From contig JACKLZ010000004.1 in assembly GCA_024235675.1 (NCBI GenBank), positions 181,501 through 245,500 on the forward strand: DNA of 64,000 nucleotides, read 5' to 3'. This DNA is from Zoogloeaceae bacterium (GTDB taxonomy: Bacteria; Pseudomonadota; Gammaproteobacteria; Burkholderiales; Rhodocyclaceae). Positions 44,446 through 52,965 of the stretch are shown here, in pieces (the stretch's first letter is position 1; the number at the start of each line of letters is the position of its first letter). The position numbers were made by a program, and so were the translations under genes. Below the pieces are notes generated by a model, which saw only the letters and a list, made by a program, of their open reading frames with translations, did no database searches and was not told the DNA's origin.

Positions 44446-45528
44446 ATGACCCGAAAGATCATCCACTGCGATTGCGATTGTTTCTATGCCGCGATCGAGA
44501 TGCGCGACGATCCGGCCCTGGTGGGTCGGCCCGTGGCCGTGGGCGGTCAAGCCGAGACGCGGGGGGTGGTCGCCACCTGCAATTACGAGGCGCGCGCGTT
44601 TGGCGTGCGCTCGGCAATGCCGACGGGGCGGGCGTTGCGCATGTGCCCCGAGTTGGTGGTCTTGCCGCCCGACTTTGAGCGCTACCGTGCGGCGTCGCGG
44701 CAGATTCTGTCGATCTATCGCGACTACACCGACAAGGTCGAGCCGCTGTCGCTGGATGAGGCCTACCTGGACGTGAGCGGGGTGGATCGCTGCCGTGGCA
44801 GCGCCACCTTGATGGCGGAGGAGATCCGCGCGCGCATCTTTGCCGAGGTGGGTATCACCGCCTCGGCCGGTATCGCACCGAACAAGTTTCTGGCCAAGGT
44901 GGCGAGCGACTGGCGCAAGCCGAACGGCCAGTTCGTGATCCGCCCGGAGGAGGTCGATGCCTTCGTGGTCGATTTGCCGGTCAAGAAGCTGTTTGGCGTG
45001 GGGCAGGTCACGGCGGCGCGGCTGGAGCGTCTGGGTATTCACACCTGTGGAGACCTGCGTGCGTGGTCGCTGGCGGATCTGATCGCCCGGTTCGGCAAGT
45101 TCGGGCGCAGCCTGCATCGGCTTTGCCGTGGCATCGATGAGCGTTCGGTGTCGCCGGATCGGCCGCGCAAGTCGCTGTCGGTCGAGACGACCTACGTGAC
45201 CGACCTGCCGGATCTGGCGGCCTGCGAGGCGGCGGTCGTGCCCCTGCTGGCAGATTTTCAGCGCCGATTCGACCGGCTCGATCCGGCGCCGCTGGTGCAC
45301 AAGGCCTTCGTCAAGATCCGCTTCAATGACTTCACCCGGACCACGGCTGAGTGTGTGGCCACAGGGCCGGGCGCGGTTGATTGGTCGGTTTTGCTGGCGA
45401 CCGCGCATGCGCGTCAGGCGCGTCCGGTGCGCTTGCTGGGGGTGGGCGTGCGTTTTGCGGAAGACGAGGAAATGGCGGGCGGTGCGCAGGCTGGCCTGTT
45501 TGATGAGGACGAGGCGCCAAGCGCTTAG
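44446..45528 (+). CDS. dinB: DNA polymerase IV (Y family)
   Basis: Translesion polymerase of 360 residues. The catalytic Asp9 is in IIHCDCDCFYAAIEMRDD and the second site in LSLDEAYLDVSG. The steric-gate residue is Tyr14 rather than the Phe of E. coli. Thumb and little-finger domains are complete. The C terminus QAGLFDEDEAPSA holds a QxxLF sliding-clamp motif. Start at 44446 matches homologues; upstream in-frame codons have no ribosome binding site. It is divergent from fixA and monocistronic. Confidence 0.93.
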   Translation: MTRKIIHCDCDCFYAAIEMRDDPALVGRPVAVGGQAETRGVVATCNYEARAFGVRSAMPTGRALRMCPELVVLPPDFERYRAASRQILSIYRDYTDKVEPLSLDEAYLDVSGVDRCRGSATLMAEEIRARIFAEVGITASAGIAPNKFLAKVASDWRKPNGQFVIRPEEVDAFVVDLPVKKLFGVGQVTAARLERLGIHTCGDLRAWSLADLIARFGKFGRSLHRLCRGIDERSVSPDRPRKSLSVETTYVTDLPDLAACEAAVVPLLADFQRRFDRLDPAPLVHKAFVKIRFNDFTRTTAECVATGPGAVDWSVLLATAHARQARPVRLLGVGVRFAEDEEMAGGAQAGLFDEDEAPSA

Positions 45529-45543
45529 CGGCGGGGGATGCGC

Positions 45544-45572
45544 AAAGAAAAAGCGGCTGGACGGCCGCTTTT
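45544..45572. terminator. Bidirectional terminator between dinB and PEP-CTERM gene
   Basis: AAGAAAAAGCGGC and GCCGCTTTTTCTT form a 13-bp A/T-flanked stem in the 68-bp gap between convergent genes; it serves either strand. Confidence 0.85.
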
Positions 45573-45596
45573 TCTTGGGTGTTGCGTGTTGCCCGA

Positions 45597-46304
45597 TTAC
45601 TTGCGCAAGCGACGCGCACCGACGAGGCCGGCCAGGCTGAGGCCGAGCAGCGCCAGCGAGGTGGGCTCGGGCACCGGGTTGCCGAGTTGGCCCTGTGTGA
45701 TGGGCTGAGACAGCGCTTCGTTGAAGCCGGTGATCAGGCCGGCCGAGTCGCGCAGACCGCCGGCCATGTACAGGCGGCTGGTGCTGTCGGAGCCGCTGCT
45801 CACCATGTCGAAGGAGAGGGTGTTGCCGCTGCTGGCCAGGCCGGTGGCGCTGATGCTCAGCAGGAGGTTGCCCATCAGCGGATCATAGTTGAAGGCGCTG
45901 TCGAGGAAGATGTCCATGCGGCTGCCGGGCGCCACATCGGTAGGCAGGGCGCCGGTGAATACGGTCTGGACATTGCTGCCGAGATTGGTGGCGGCGCTGG
46001 ACGACAGGCCATCGACCGCGGCGGCGGTGGTCGACAAGGAGAAGGTGAAGGTGCCGGTGTTGGGGGCGTTGCCACTCCAGGTGTCGAAGCTGCGATAGAA
46101 GCTCAGCGTGGAGATCGACATGGGCGCGCCAAATGCCGATGCGCCATAGACCTGCTGGTAGGTCGGCGTCCAGTAGGTGCAGCCGAAGGGGAAGCAGTTG
46201 CCCTGAACCGTGCCGCTGCCAACGACCAATGCGTTGGCATTGGCGGTGGCGCCGAGGGCGATGAGTGCAAGCGCGATTTTCAGGCGATTTGTGAGCATGG
46301 GCAT
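45597..46304 (-). CDS. PEP-CTERM sorted exported protein
   Basis: A 235-residue secreted protein with signal peptide LKIALALIALGATANANA and a C-terminal PEP-CTERM tail (PVPEPTSLALLGLSLAGLVG then ARRLRK). The mature part is Ser/Thr/Gly-rich and beta-strand-like, with two cysteines (GNCFPFGC). Function is unknown; the tail implies processing by an exosortase, not encoded in this window. A second PEP-CTERM gene lies at 11.6-13.0 kb. Confidence 0.82.
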   Translation of the reverse strand: MPMLTNRLKIALALIALGATANANALVVGSGTVQGNCFPFGCTYWTPTYQQVYGASAFGAPMSISTLSFYRSFDTWSGNAPNTGTFTFSLSTTAAAVDGLSSSAATNLGSNVQTVFTGALPTDVAPGSRMDIFLDSAFNYDPLMGNLLLSISATGLASSGNTLSFDMVSSGSDSTSRLYMAGGLRDSAGLITGFNEALSQPITQGQLGNPVPEPTSLALLGLSLAGLVGARRLRK

Positions 46305-46506
46305 GTGTAATGTGTGCTGCGTGAGGGCAAGAAAAAATGCATCCGATGGGAAGCGCTGACGGTTTATAGCACGGGCGGACGATCCCCACCGTGCATAAGG
46401 CCACGTTTTGCAAAAAAATTGCTGAAGTGGCGTGAAATGGCGCTGTCAGGCGTTTCCCCGGGCCCCCTGCTCGGGTATCTCGGGGTGTTTTCGGGTCGCG
46501 CTGAAC

Positions 46507-48642
46507 TCAGTCGAAGCGCAGCGTGACGCCCGACTGATCGGCGAGCGCGCTGCCGTGCGGTGGCGGCGGGCCGGGGTCGACCGCGCCGATGACCCGTCGC
46601 AGCGGCGAGCGGGCCACCGGCAGCGCATCCTTGCGCTGATTGACGCCGCTGCCGCGCGCAAACACCAGGCGGCCAGCGCTGCCGTAGTGCGGCAGTTTGC
46701 GGGCGAGCGCGGCGATGTCGGCCGGGTCGGTGGCGGCGATCCAGCCCAGGGGCGCGCGGGTATTGTCGGCGTCGAGCAGCACGGCAGTGTGTTCGCTGCG
46801 GGGGTAGGTGGTGTCGCCGATGCGCAGGCCGTCGGCGTCGATGTGTTGCCCCTTGGCGCTCAGGCGTGATGCGGCGGCTTCGCGCCAGCGATTGTCCCAG
46901 CCGAGAATCCACACGGCGTCGTCGTCGGGCAAGGCATCGAGCGCATCGTCCATGACCAGCTTCACATTGTCGTAGCGCTGCGCCCAGGCTTGCGCGAGTG
47001 CACGCCAGGCGGCGAGTGCGTCGACCGGTGCGCGGGTGGGCAGGACCAGCCATTGCCTTTGGGCGCCGAACACGCGGGCGAGCGAGGCGGGGCGTTCGGC
47101 GGGGTCGAGCAGGCGGAAGATGTCGTAGTCCGGATCGACATCGACGCGAAGCGGCGCGCTGGCGAAGCTCTGGCGCAGGCGTGCTTCCTTTCCATTGAAG
47201 ACGAGGTCGAAGCGGTGCACCGTGGGCGAGTCGGCCACTTGCACCGCCACCGGCACGCGCAGCGGATAGGCCGCGCCGCGCTGGGTCTGGCGCACCGTCA
47301 GCTGCAAAACATGGTGACCGTCGGCGCCGGGGCTGACGATGAGGTGCTTGATCTTGATCGCCGGTGCACCAGCGCGGTCCAGCCACAGATCGGCGACGCG
47401 ACCGGCGGGCGAGGTGTCGGCAAACACCTGCCGCACCGTGTCGAAGCTGGCGGCGCTGAAGCGGTGCTGCTGCCACAGGGTGCGCAGCGCGGCGACAAAG
47501 TCGGCATCGCCCATGTGCCGGCGCAGCATGTGGAAGAGCATCAGCGTCTTGCCGTAGCCGACGGCCTGGCTGGCGTCGCTGTGGCGGCTGACGAAGTCGC
47601 GCAGCGGCAGGTCGCGCCCCTCGGCAGCGAAGGCGGCGTAGCGTTCGAGCAGTTTGCGGCGGTATTCGGCGCCCTGGCCGCGGGCCTCGTCAATCAGGTG
47701 GTCGGCCAGGTAGGCGGTGAGCCCCTCCGACCAGTTGCCGCCGCGCGCATCCACCCATACCCCGTTGCCCCACCAGTTGTGCAGGATTTCATGCGGCAGC
47801 GAAGAGTGCAGGATGAAGGGCAGGCGCATGACCTGCGCGCCGAGCAGGGTGAAGGAGGGCATGCCGTAGCCGGTCTGCCAGCGGTTTTCGACCACCGCAA
47901 ATTTGGGGTAGGGGTAGTCGCCGATGAGGGCGCTGTAGAGATCAATGTACTGCCCCATCACACCGAGGTAGCGCCCCGCCAGCGCGGCGTCGTCGCTGCG
48001 CAGATAGACTTCGAGCTCGACCGCGCCATGCGCTGCGGCATGACGCTGATAGGGGCCGGCGAGCAGGTAGATGTCGTCTTGCGGGGCGGTGGCGGTCCAG
48101 CTCAGCGCACTGTCGCGTCGGCCCTGACTGATCACCGACCAGCCGGCGGGCGCCTCGACGCTGAGCGAAAAGCGCATCGGCCGGTCACCAAAACGCGGGT
48201 ACCAGCCGCTGGCGCCGTCGAGGAAGACGCCCTCGGCGTCGAGCGCGGCGCGCGGCATGCCGTGCTCGGCGTGGGCGGGGCCGGGATCGATCCGTCCGGA
48301 ATAGCGTAAGGTGAGCGGACGGCCGCCGGTCTCCGGGGTGAGACGATAGTGGCGGAACCGCTCAGACGAATTGCCGTCCAAGCGCTGGAGACGCGCGCCC
48401 TCGGCGACCGGGGTGAAGCTGGCGGCCAGGCTGAAGTCGAGCGGTGCGGCGCGGCCTGTGGGCGGCGTGAGCACATCGACGACCTCGATGTGGCCGGCGT
48501 CGGGCAATAGCCGAACGCTCAAGGCGTGATGGATGGTGTCGTCCGCCCATGCGGGTGTTATGAACAGACTGAATACAATCACGCAGCCGTTGAGTAGTGC
48601 CTGCCAGGGCCGCGGCCAAGAATGGGAACGTACGATGATCAA
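46507..48642 (-). CDS. M1-family (gluzincin) peptidase-like exported protein
   Basis: A 711-residue secreted protein with a zinc-peptidase domain. The HEILH motif is at 284-288 and Glu306 in NWSEGLTAYLADH follows after 17 residues (18 is usual in M1). A signal peptide ends at TPAWA. The C-terminal 250 residues resemble the regulatory part of aminopeptidase-like proteins. A TTG start at 48642 is chosen because GGGAGA lies 9 nt upstream. The start overlaps that of the divergent ChaN gene. Substrate is unknown. Confidence 0.8.
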   Translation of the reverse strand: MIIVRSHSWPRPWQALLNGCVIVFSLFITPAWADDTIHHALSVRLLPDAGHIEVVDVLTPPTGRAAPLDFSLAASFTPVAEGARLQRLDGNSSERFRHYRLTPETGGRPLTLRYSGRIDPGPAHAEHGMPRAALDAEGVFLDGASGWYPRFGDRPMRFSLSVEAPAGWSVISQGRRDSALSWTATAPQDDIYLLAGPYQRHAAAHGAVELEVYLRSDDAALAGRYLGVMGQYIDLYSALIGDYPYPKFAVVENRWQTGYGMPSFTLLGAQVMRLPFILHSSLPHEILHNWWGNGVWVDARGGNWSEGLTAYLADHLIDEARGQGAEYRRKLLERYAAFAAEGRDLPLRDFVSRHSDASQAVGYGKTLMLFHMLRRHMGDADFVAALRTLWQQHRFSAASFDTVRQVFADTSPAGRVADLWLDRAGAPAIKIKHLIVSPGADGHHVLQLTVRQTQRGAAYPLRVPVAVQVADSPTVHRFDLVFNGKEARLRQSFASAPLRVDVDPDYDIFRLLDPAERPASLARVFGAQRQWLVLPTRAPVDALAAWRALAQAWAQRYDNVKLVMDDALDALPDDDAVWILGWDNRWREAAASRLSAKGQHIDADGLRIGDTTYPRSEHTAVLLDADNTRAPLGWIAATDPADIAALARKLPHYGSAGRLVFARGSGVNQRKDALPVARSPLRRVIGAVDPGPPPPHGSALADQSGVTLRFD

Positions 48643-49804
48643 AACTGGTTTTCTCCCGATGATTCGCTGCGCCGCGCTCGCGCTTGCCGCGTTTGGCATG
48701 CACGGTGCGCTGGCGGCCGATGGCGTTGCGCCCTTCGATCCGCCAGTGCTGAATCTGAATACGGCGGCGAGTCTGACGCAAACCCTGGCCGCCTTGCCCG
48801 ATGATGCCACCGTCTTCGTCGGTGAGACGCATACGCGCTACGACCATCACTTGGTCCAGCTTGAGACGCTGAGGTTCCTGCACGCGCGCACGCCGGACAT
48901 CGCCATCGGCGTGGAGTGGTTCCAGACGCCGTTCCAGACGCATCTGGATGACTACCTCGCCGGGCGCATCAGTGAAGCCGAGATGCTGGAGCGCACAGGT
49001 TACTTCGACCGCTGGCGGTTTGATTACCGTCTGTATCGCCCCGTCATCGAATACGCGCGTGCCAATCGCATCCCTATCGTGGCGCTGAATGCGCCGGTCG
49101 AGTTGACGCGCAAGATTGGCGAAGGCGGTCTGGCCGCGCTCACGCCCGAGGCCCGCGCCACCTTGCCGGCCGACTACGCGCGCGGCAACACCGCTTACGA
49201 GGCACGGGTGCGTCGGGCCTTCAACATGCATCCGATGGAGGGGGCCAACTTCGACAACTTTCTGGACGTGATGCTGACCTGGGACGAGACCATGGCGGCC
49301 ACCGCTGCCGCGTATCTGGCGGCGAATCCGGGGCGGCGCATGGTCATTTTTGCCGGCAGTGGGCATATCGCGCATCGCGACGGTATTCCCGCGCGGCTGG
49401 AGCGGCGCACCGGCAAGCGGGTGAGCACGGTGCTGGTCGCCGGTGAGCACACGGCCGAAACCGGCATTGCCGATTTCTTCGTGCTCTCGGCGCTGCGTGA
49501 GTTGCCGCCGGCGGGCCTGCTGGGCGCGTATCTGGAGAGCGCCAAGGATGGCGTGCGTGTGGGCGCGCTGACCGAGGAGAGCAGCCTGGGTATGGCCGGC
49601 ATCGCCAAGGATGACATCTTGCTGGCCATTGACGGTGTACCGGTGACCGGTTTTGCCGCCGTCAAAATGCGCCTGCTCGACAAGAAGCCGGGCGACAAGG
49701 TGGATGTGCGTTTCCGCCATCGCAACTGGTGGGGCAGCGAGAAAGAAAAGACCGTGATGGTCATGCTGGGCGGCGAGTCTCCCCTGCCACGCCTGCCGCA
49801 ATGA
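48635..49804 (+). CDS. ChaN-like (heme-binding DUF399) protein with PDZ domain
   Basis: An exported protein of 389 residues. After a signal peptide (ends MHGALA) the ChaN domain begins ATVFVGETHTRYDHHLVQL and ends near VIFAGSGHIAHRDGIPARL. A C-terminal PDZ domain (about 305-380, GMAGIAKDDILLAIDGVPVTG) follows. ChaN of Campylobacter binds heme in dimer form and helps iron uptake. The ATG at 48635 follows GGGAACG. It is 7 bp before the ABC genes and probably co-transcribed with them. Confidence 0.82.
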   Translation: MIKTGFLPMIRCAALALAAFGMHGALAADGVAPFDPPVLNLNTAASLTQTLAALPDDATVFVGETHTRYDHHLVQLETLRFLHARTPDIAIGVEWFQTPFQTHLDDYLAGRISEAEMLERTGYFDRWRFDYRLYRPVIEYARANRIPIVALNAPVELTRKIGEGGLAALTPEARATLPADYARGNTAYEARVRRAFNMHPMEGANFDNFLDVMLTWDETMAATAAAYLAANPGRRMVIFAGSGHIAHRDGIPARLERRTGKRVSTVLVAGEHTAETGIADFFVLSALRELPPAGLLGAYLESAKDGVRVGALTEESSLGMAGIAKDDILLAIDGVPVTGFAAVKMRLLDKKPGDKVDVRFRHRNWWGSEKEKTVMVMLGGESPLPRLPQ

Positions 49805-49811
49805 GCCGCGC

Positions 49812-50477
49812 ATGCTGAGTTTCAGCGGCGTCGTCAAACGCTATGCCCAGCCCGAGGGCGAGGTCACCGTGCTGGGCGGGGTGGATCTGAGCATCGCCGC
49901 CGGCGAGGCGGTGGCTTTGCTGGGCGAGAGCGGCAGCGGCAAAAGCACGCTGCTGCACCTGGCCGCCGGGCTCGATGCGCCGGACGCTGGCCGTATCACG
50001 GTGGGCGGGCAGACGCTGGCCGCGTTGGACGATCGCGCACTGGCGGCGCTGCGGCGCGGCACGGTCAGTCTGGTGTTTCAGCAGTTTCACCTCATCGGCA
50101 CGCTCAGCGTGGCCGACAACATCCGCTTCCAAGCCGCGCTGTGCGGCCGGCTCGATGCCGCTTTCGAGGCCGAGTTGATCGACCGCCTCAGCCTCAGAAC
50201 ACAGCTCGACAAATACCCGCACCAGCTCTCCGGCGGCCAGCAGCAACGCGTCGCCATCGCTCGCGCCTTGCTGCACCGGCCGGCGCTGGTGCTGGCCGAC
50301 GAGCCCACCGGCAACCTCGACGAGCGTAGCAGCGGCGCGGTGATGGCGCTGTTTCGAGACCTCGTCAAAGCGGCCGGCAGCGCCTTGCTGATGGTCACTC
50401 ACAGCCGCGACATGGCCGACTATCTCGACCGCCGCCTGTGGCTGCGCGACGGCCGCCTGCACGATGACGTCAGCTGA
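49812..50477 (+). CDS. ABC transporter ATPase (AttE/LolD-like)
   Basis: ATP-binding protein of 221 residues. Walker A GESGSGKST is at 38-46, the signature LSGGQQQR and Walker B ALVLADEPTGNLD follow, and the H-loop is in LMVTHSRD. The closest types are the LolD/MacB group that energise mechanotransmission instead of solute transport. It overlaps the permease gene by 14 nt. Confidence 0.9.
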   Translation: MLSFSGVVKRYAQPEGEVTVLGGVDLSIAAGEAVALLGESGSGKSTLLHLAAGLDAPDAGRITVGGQTLAALDDRALAALRRGTVSLVFQQFHLIGTLSVADNIRFQAALCGRLDAAFEAELIDRLSLRTQLDKYPHQLSGGQQQRVAIARALLHRPALVLADEPTGNLDERSSGAVMALFRDLVKAAGSALLMVTHSRDMADYLDRRLWLRDGRLHDDVS

Positions 50478-52965
50478 GCCGGAGCGGCTCGGCGGCGTTG
50501 TTCGCGCGCTGCTCAGTCACTACTGGCGCCACCCCTGGCAGGCGGTGTTTTTGCTCGCCGGGCTGGTGGCGGGCGTGGCGTTGTGGTCGGCGGTGCAGAT
50601 CATCAACAGCCATGCGCGGGCCAGCTACGCCGAAGCCGACTTCGTGCTCGGCGCGCAGGCCACGCACTGGATTCGCAGCCGCAGCGGTGACGGCATCGCG
50701 CAGGCCGACTACATCGCGCTGCGTCGGGCGGGTTTTCGGCAGGTGTTTCCGGTGGTGCAGGCGCGGGTGTCGACCGCCGACAACGCGCCGCTGGCGATCA
50801 TCGCCACCGATCTGTTGGCGCTGCCGGCGAGCATGGCGGGCGAGGGTGGTGACGCCTTGGGCGACGCCAATCTGGACTGGCTGGCTTTTGTGCAGCCACC
50901 GTATCAGGCGTGGTTTCCGGCGGCGATGGCCGATGAGCTGGGCGTGGCGGAGGGTGAACAGCTCGTCCTGCGCGATGGCCGAGCCCTGCCGCCGGCGCTG
51001 ATCGCCGCGCGTGAGCAACAAGGCCGGCAGATCTTCATGGACGTGGGCGCTGCGCTCTCACTGCTCGGCCGTGACACCTTCACCGCGCTGGCGGTCGGAC
51101 CGATCTCGCCCGACACGGCCGCGCGCCTGGCCGCCGCCTTGCCCGCCGATCTGATGCTGGAGGCCAACCAGCAGCGGCTCGACCTCACCCAGCTCACCGC
51201 CAGCCTGCACACCCAGCTCACCGCGATGAGTCTGCTGTCCTTTGCCGTCGGGCTGTTCATCGTGTTCAACGCGGTGCGTTTTTCGCTGTGGTATCGCCGC
51301 CCGACGCTGCGCACGCTGCGCTTGATGGGCGTCAGCGTGCGTGCACTGACATTGGCGATTGTGGCCGAGACGCTGGTGTGGAGCGCGCTCGGCAGCGTGC
51401 TCGGCCTGCTCGCCGGCCTTGGCATCAGCCATGCGCTGCTGCCCAGCGTCAGCGCCAGTTTGCAGAACCTGTATGGCGCGGTGGTGGGCGCCGATCTGCT
51501 GCTCGACCCGCTGACCGTCGCCATTGCCTGGGGCATGACACTGATCGGCCTCGCCTTCGCACTGGCCTGGCCGCTGCTATTGCAATTGCGCGGCCCGGTG
51601 CTACCGGGCGGCAGCGCCTCGGCGGGTGTGCTGGCCGATGCGCGGGCGCGACGGGTGCTGCTGATCGGCGCGGGCGTGCTTGCGCTGGCGGCGGTCGGTG
51701 TGTATTGGCAGATGGCGTCGGTCATCGAGGGTTTCGTGCTGCTCGGCCTGGTGTTGTTTGCCGCTGCCTGGGCCTTGCCGCAGGTGCTGGCCAGCGCACA
51801 CCGCCTGCTCGGGCGGGTGCTGGCGGGCGCACCGCTGGTGCAGCGCTGGATCGTCAGCGACGGCTGGGCGCAACTGCCGGCGCTGCGCACGGCGATGATG
51901 GCGCTGTTGCTGGCGCTGACCGCCAATCTCGGCGTCGAGACCCTGGTCGGCAGTTTTCGCACCGCGCTGGCCGGCTGGCTGGATCAGCGCATCGGCGCCG
52001 ACATCTATGTGAATAGCGCGCGGCTCGACACGCGCGGTTTTGTGGCCGACCCGGCCAACGCCGGCTGGCTGGCCACCGGTCATGCCCGCACCGGCGTGAC
52101 CATCCGCTGGCAGGGGCGGCCGACCAAGGTGTATGGCCTCGACACCACCACGCCCGACACCCGCGCCTTGCCGCTGGCGCAGTCCGCGCCCGACGCGCTG
52201 GCACGCTGGGCCGGCGGCGAGCGGCTGATTCTCGCCAACGAACAGGCGCACTATCTGGGCGGCCTGCGCCTTGGTCAGACCGTGACGCTGCTCACCGATG
52301 GCGGCCCTGCCGACTACACCGTGGCCGGGTTCTTCCACGACTATGGCAACCCCTACTATCAGTTCTACCTGCCGCGCGAGGCGCTGGCCCGCGGCTGGCG
52401 CGATGTATCGTCCACCGGTCTGGCCTTGTGGCTCAAACCCGGCGTGAGCGCCGAGACCGCCGAGGCCGCGCTGGTGGCGGCAGGCGTAAAGCCCGGCGAG
52501 TGGTTTGCGCAGGGCGATATCAAACGCCTGTCGATGAAGATCTTCGACCGCACCTTTGCCATGACTGCCGCCATGAACACGCTCACCTTGCTGGTGGCCG
52601 GCGCCGCGCTGCTCACGGCGCTGCTCGCCATCCTGCACGAGCGCCTGCCCGAGTTCGCGCAGTGGCGCGCGCTGGGCGTGACGCGGCGCGAGTTGTTGCG
52701 GGTGATTGCCGTGCCGCTGGCGCTGTTCGTGACGCTCACCTGGCTGGCCGCGATTCCGCTCGGCGCGCTGCTGTCGTGGCTGTTGATTTATGATCTCAAC
52801 GTGATGTCCTTCGGCTGGAGCATGCCCATGCTGTGGTCGCCGCTGCCCGCGCTCAAGCTCGGCCTGCTCAGCGCCGGCATCGTCGCGCTGGTGCTGTTGA
52901 TTGTGCTCAGCCAGCTCACTCGCAAGCTGCCGCAAGCCATGGCGCAACTGGGGAGCACGCAGTGA
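50464..52965 (+). CDS. Large FtsX-domain ABC permease (AttFG-like fusion)
   Basis: An 833-residue membrane protein with two FtsX-type modules in one chain. The first has a membrane helix (about 22-45), a periplasmic MacB-like domain, and three helices (about 260-395). The second has the order helix, periplasmic domain (about 510-700) and three helices. In the Agrobacterium AttEFGH system, two separate permeases (AttF and AttG) fill this role. It overlaps the ATPase by 14 nt and the AttH-like gene by GTGA. Confidence 0.82.
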   Translation: MTSAEPERLGGVVRALLSHYWRHPWQAVFLLAGLVAGVALWSAVQIINSHARASYAEADFVLGAQATHWIRSRSGDGIAQADYIALRRAGFRQVFPVVQARVSTADNAPLAIIATDLLALPASMAGEGGDALGDANLDWLAFVQPPYQAWFPAAMADELGVAEGEQLVLRDGRALPPALIAAREQQGRQIFMDVGAALSLLGRDTFTALAVGPISPDTAARLAAALPADLMLEANQQRLDLTQLTASLHTQLTAMSLLSFAVGLFIVFNAVRFSLWYRRPTLRTLRLMGVSVRALTLAIVAETLVWSALGSVLGLLAGLGISHALLPSVSASLQNLYGAVVGADLLLDPLTVAIAWGMTLIGLAFALAWPLLLQLRGPVLPGGSASAGVLADARARRVLLIGAGVLALAAVGVYWQMASVIEGFVLLGLVLFAAAWALPQVLASAHRLLGRVLAGAPLVQRWIVSDGWAQLPALRTAMMALLLALTANLGVETLVGSFRTALAGWLDQRIGADIYVNSARLDTRGFVADPANAGWLATGHARTGVTIRWQGRPTKVYGLDTTTPDTRALPLAQSAPDALARWAGGERLILANEQAHYLGGLRLGQTVTLLTDGGPADYTVAGFFHDYGNPYYQFYLPREALARGWRDVSSTGLALWLKPGVSAETAEAALVAAGVKPGEWFAQGDIKRLSMKIFDRTFAMTAAMNTLTLLVAGAALLTALLAILHERLPEFAQWRALGVTRRELLRVIAVPLALFVTLTWLAAIPLGALLSWLLIYDLNVMSFGWSMPMLWSPLPALKLGLLSAGIVALVLLIVLSQLTRKLPQAMAQLGSTQ

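Noticed and set aside
51601..52947. 448-codon minus-strand frame in the permease gene
   Set aside because: Gln/His/Arg-rich shadow of the FtsX permease; no start signal.
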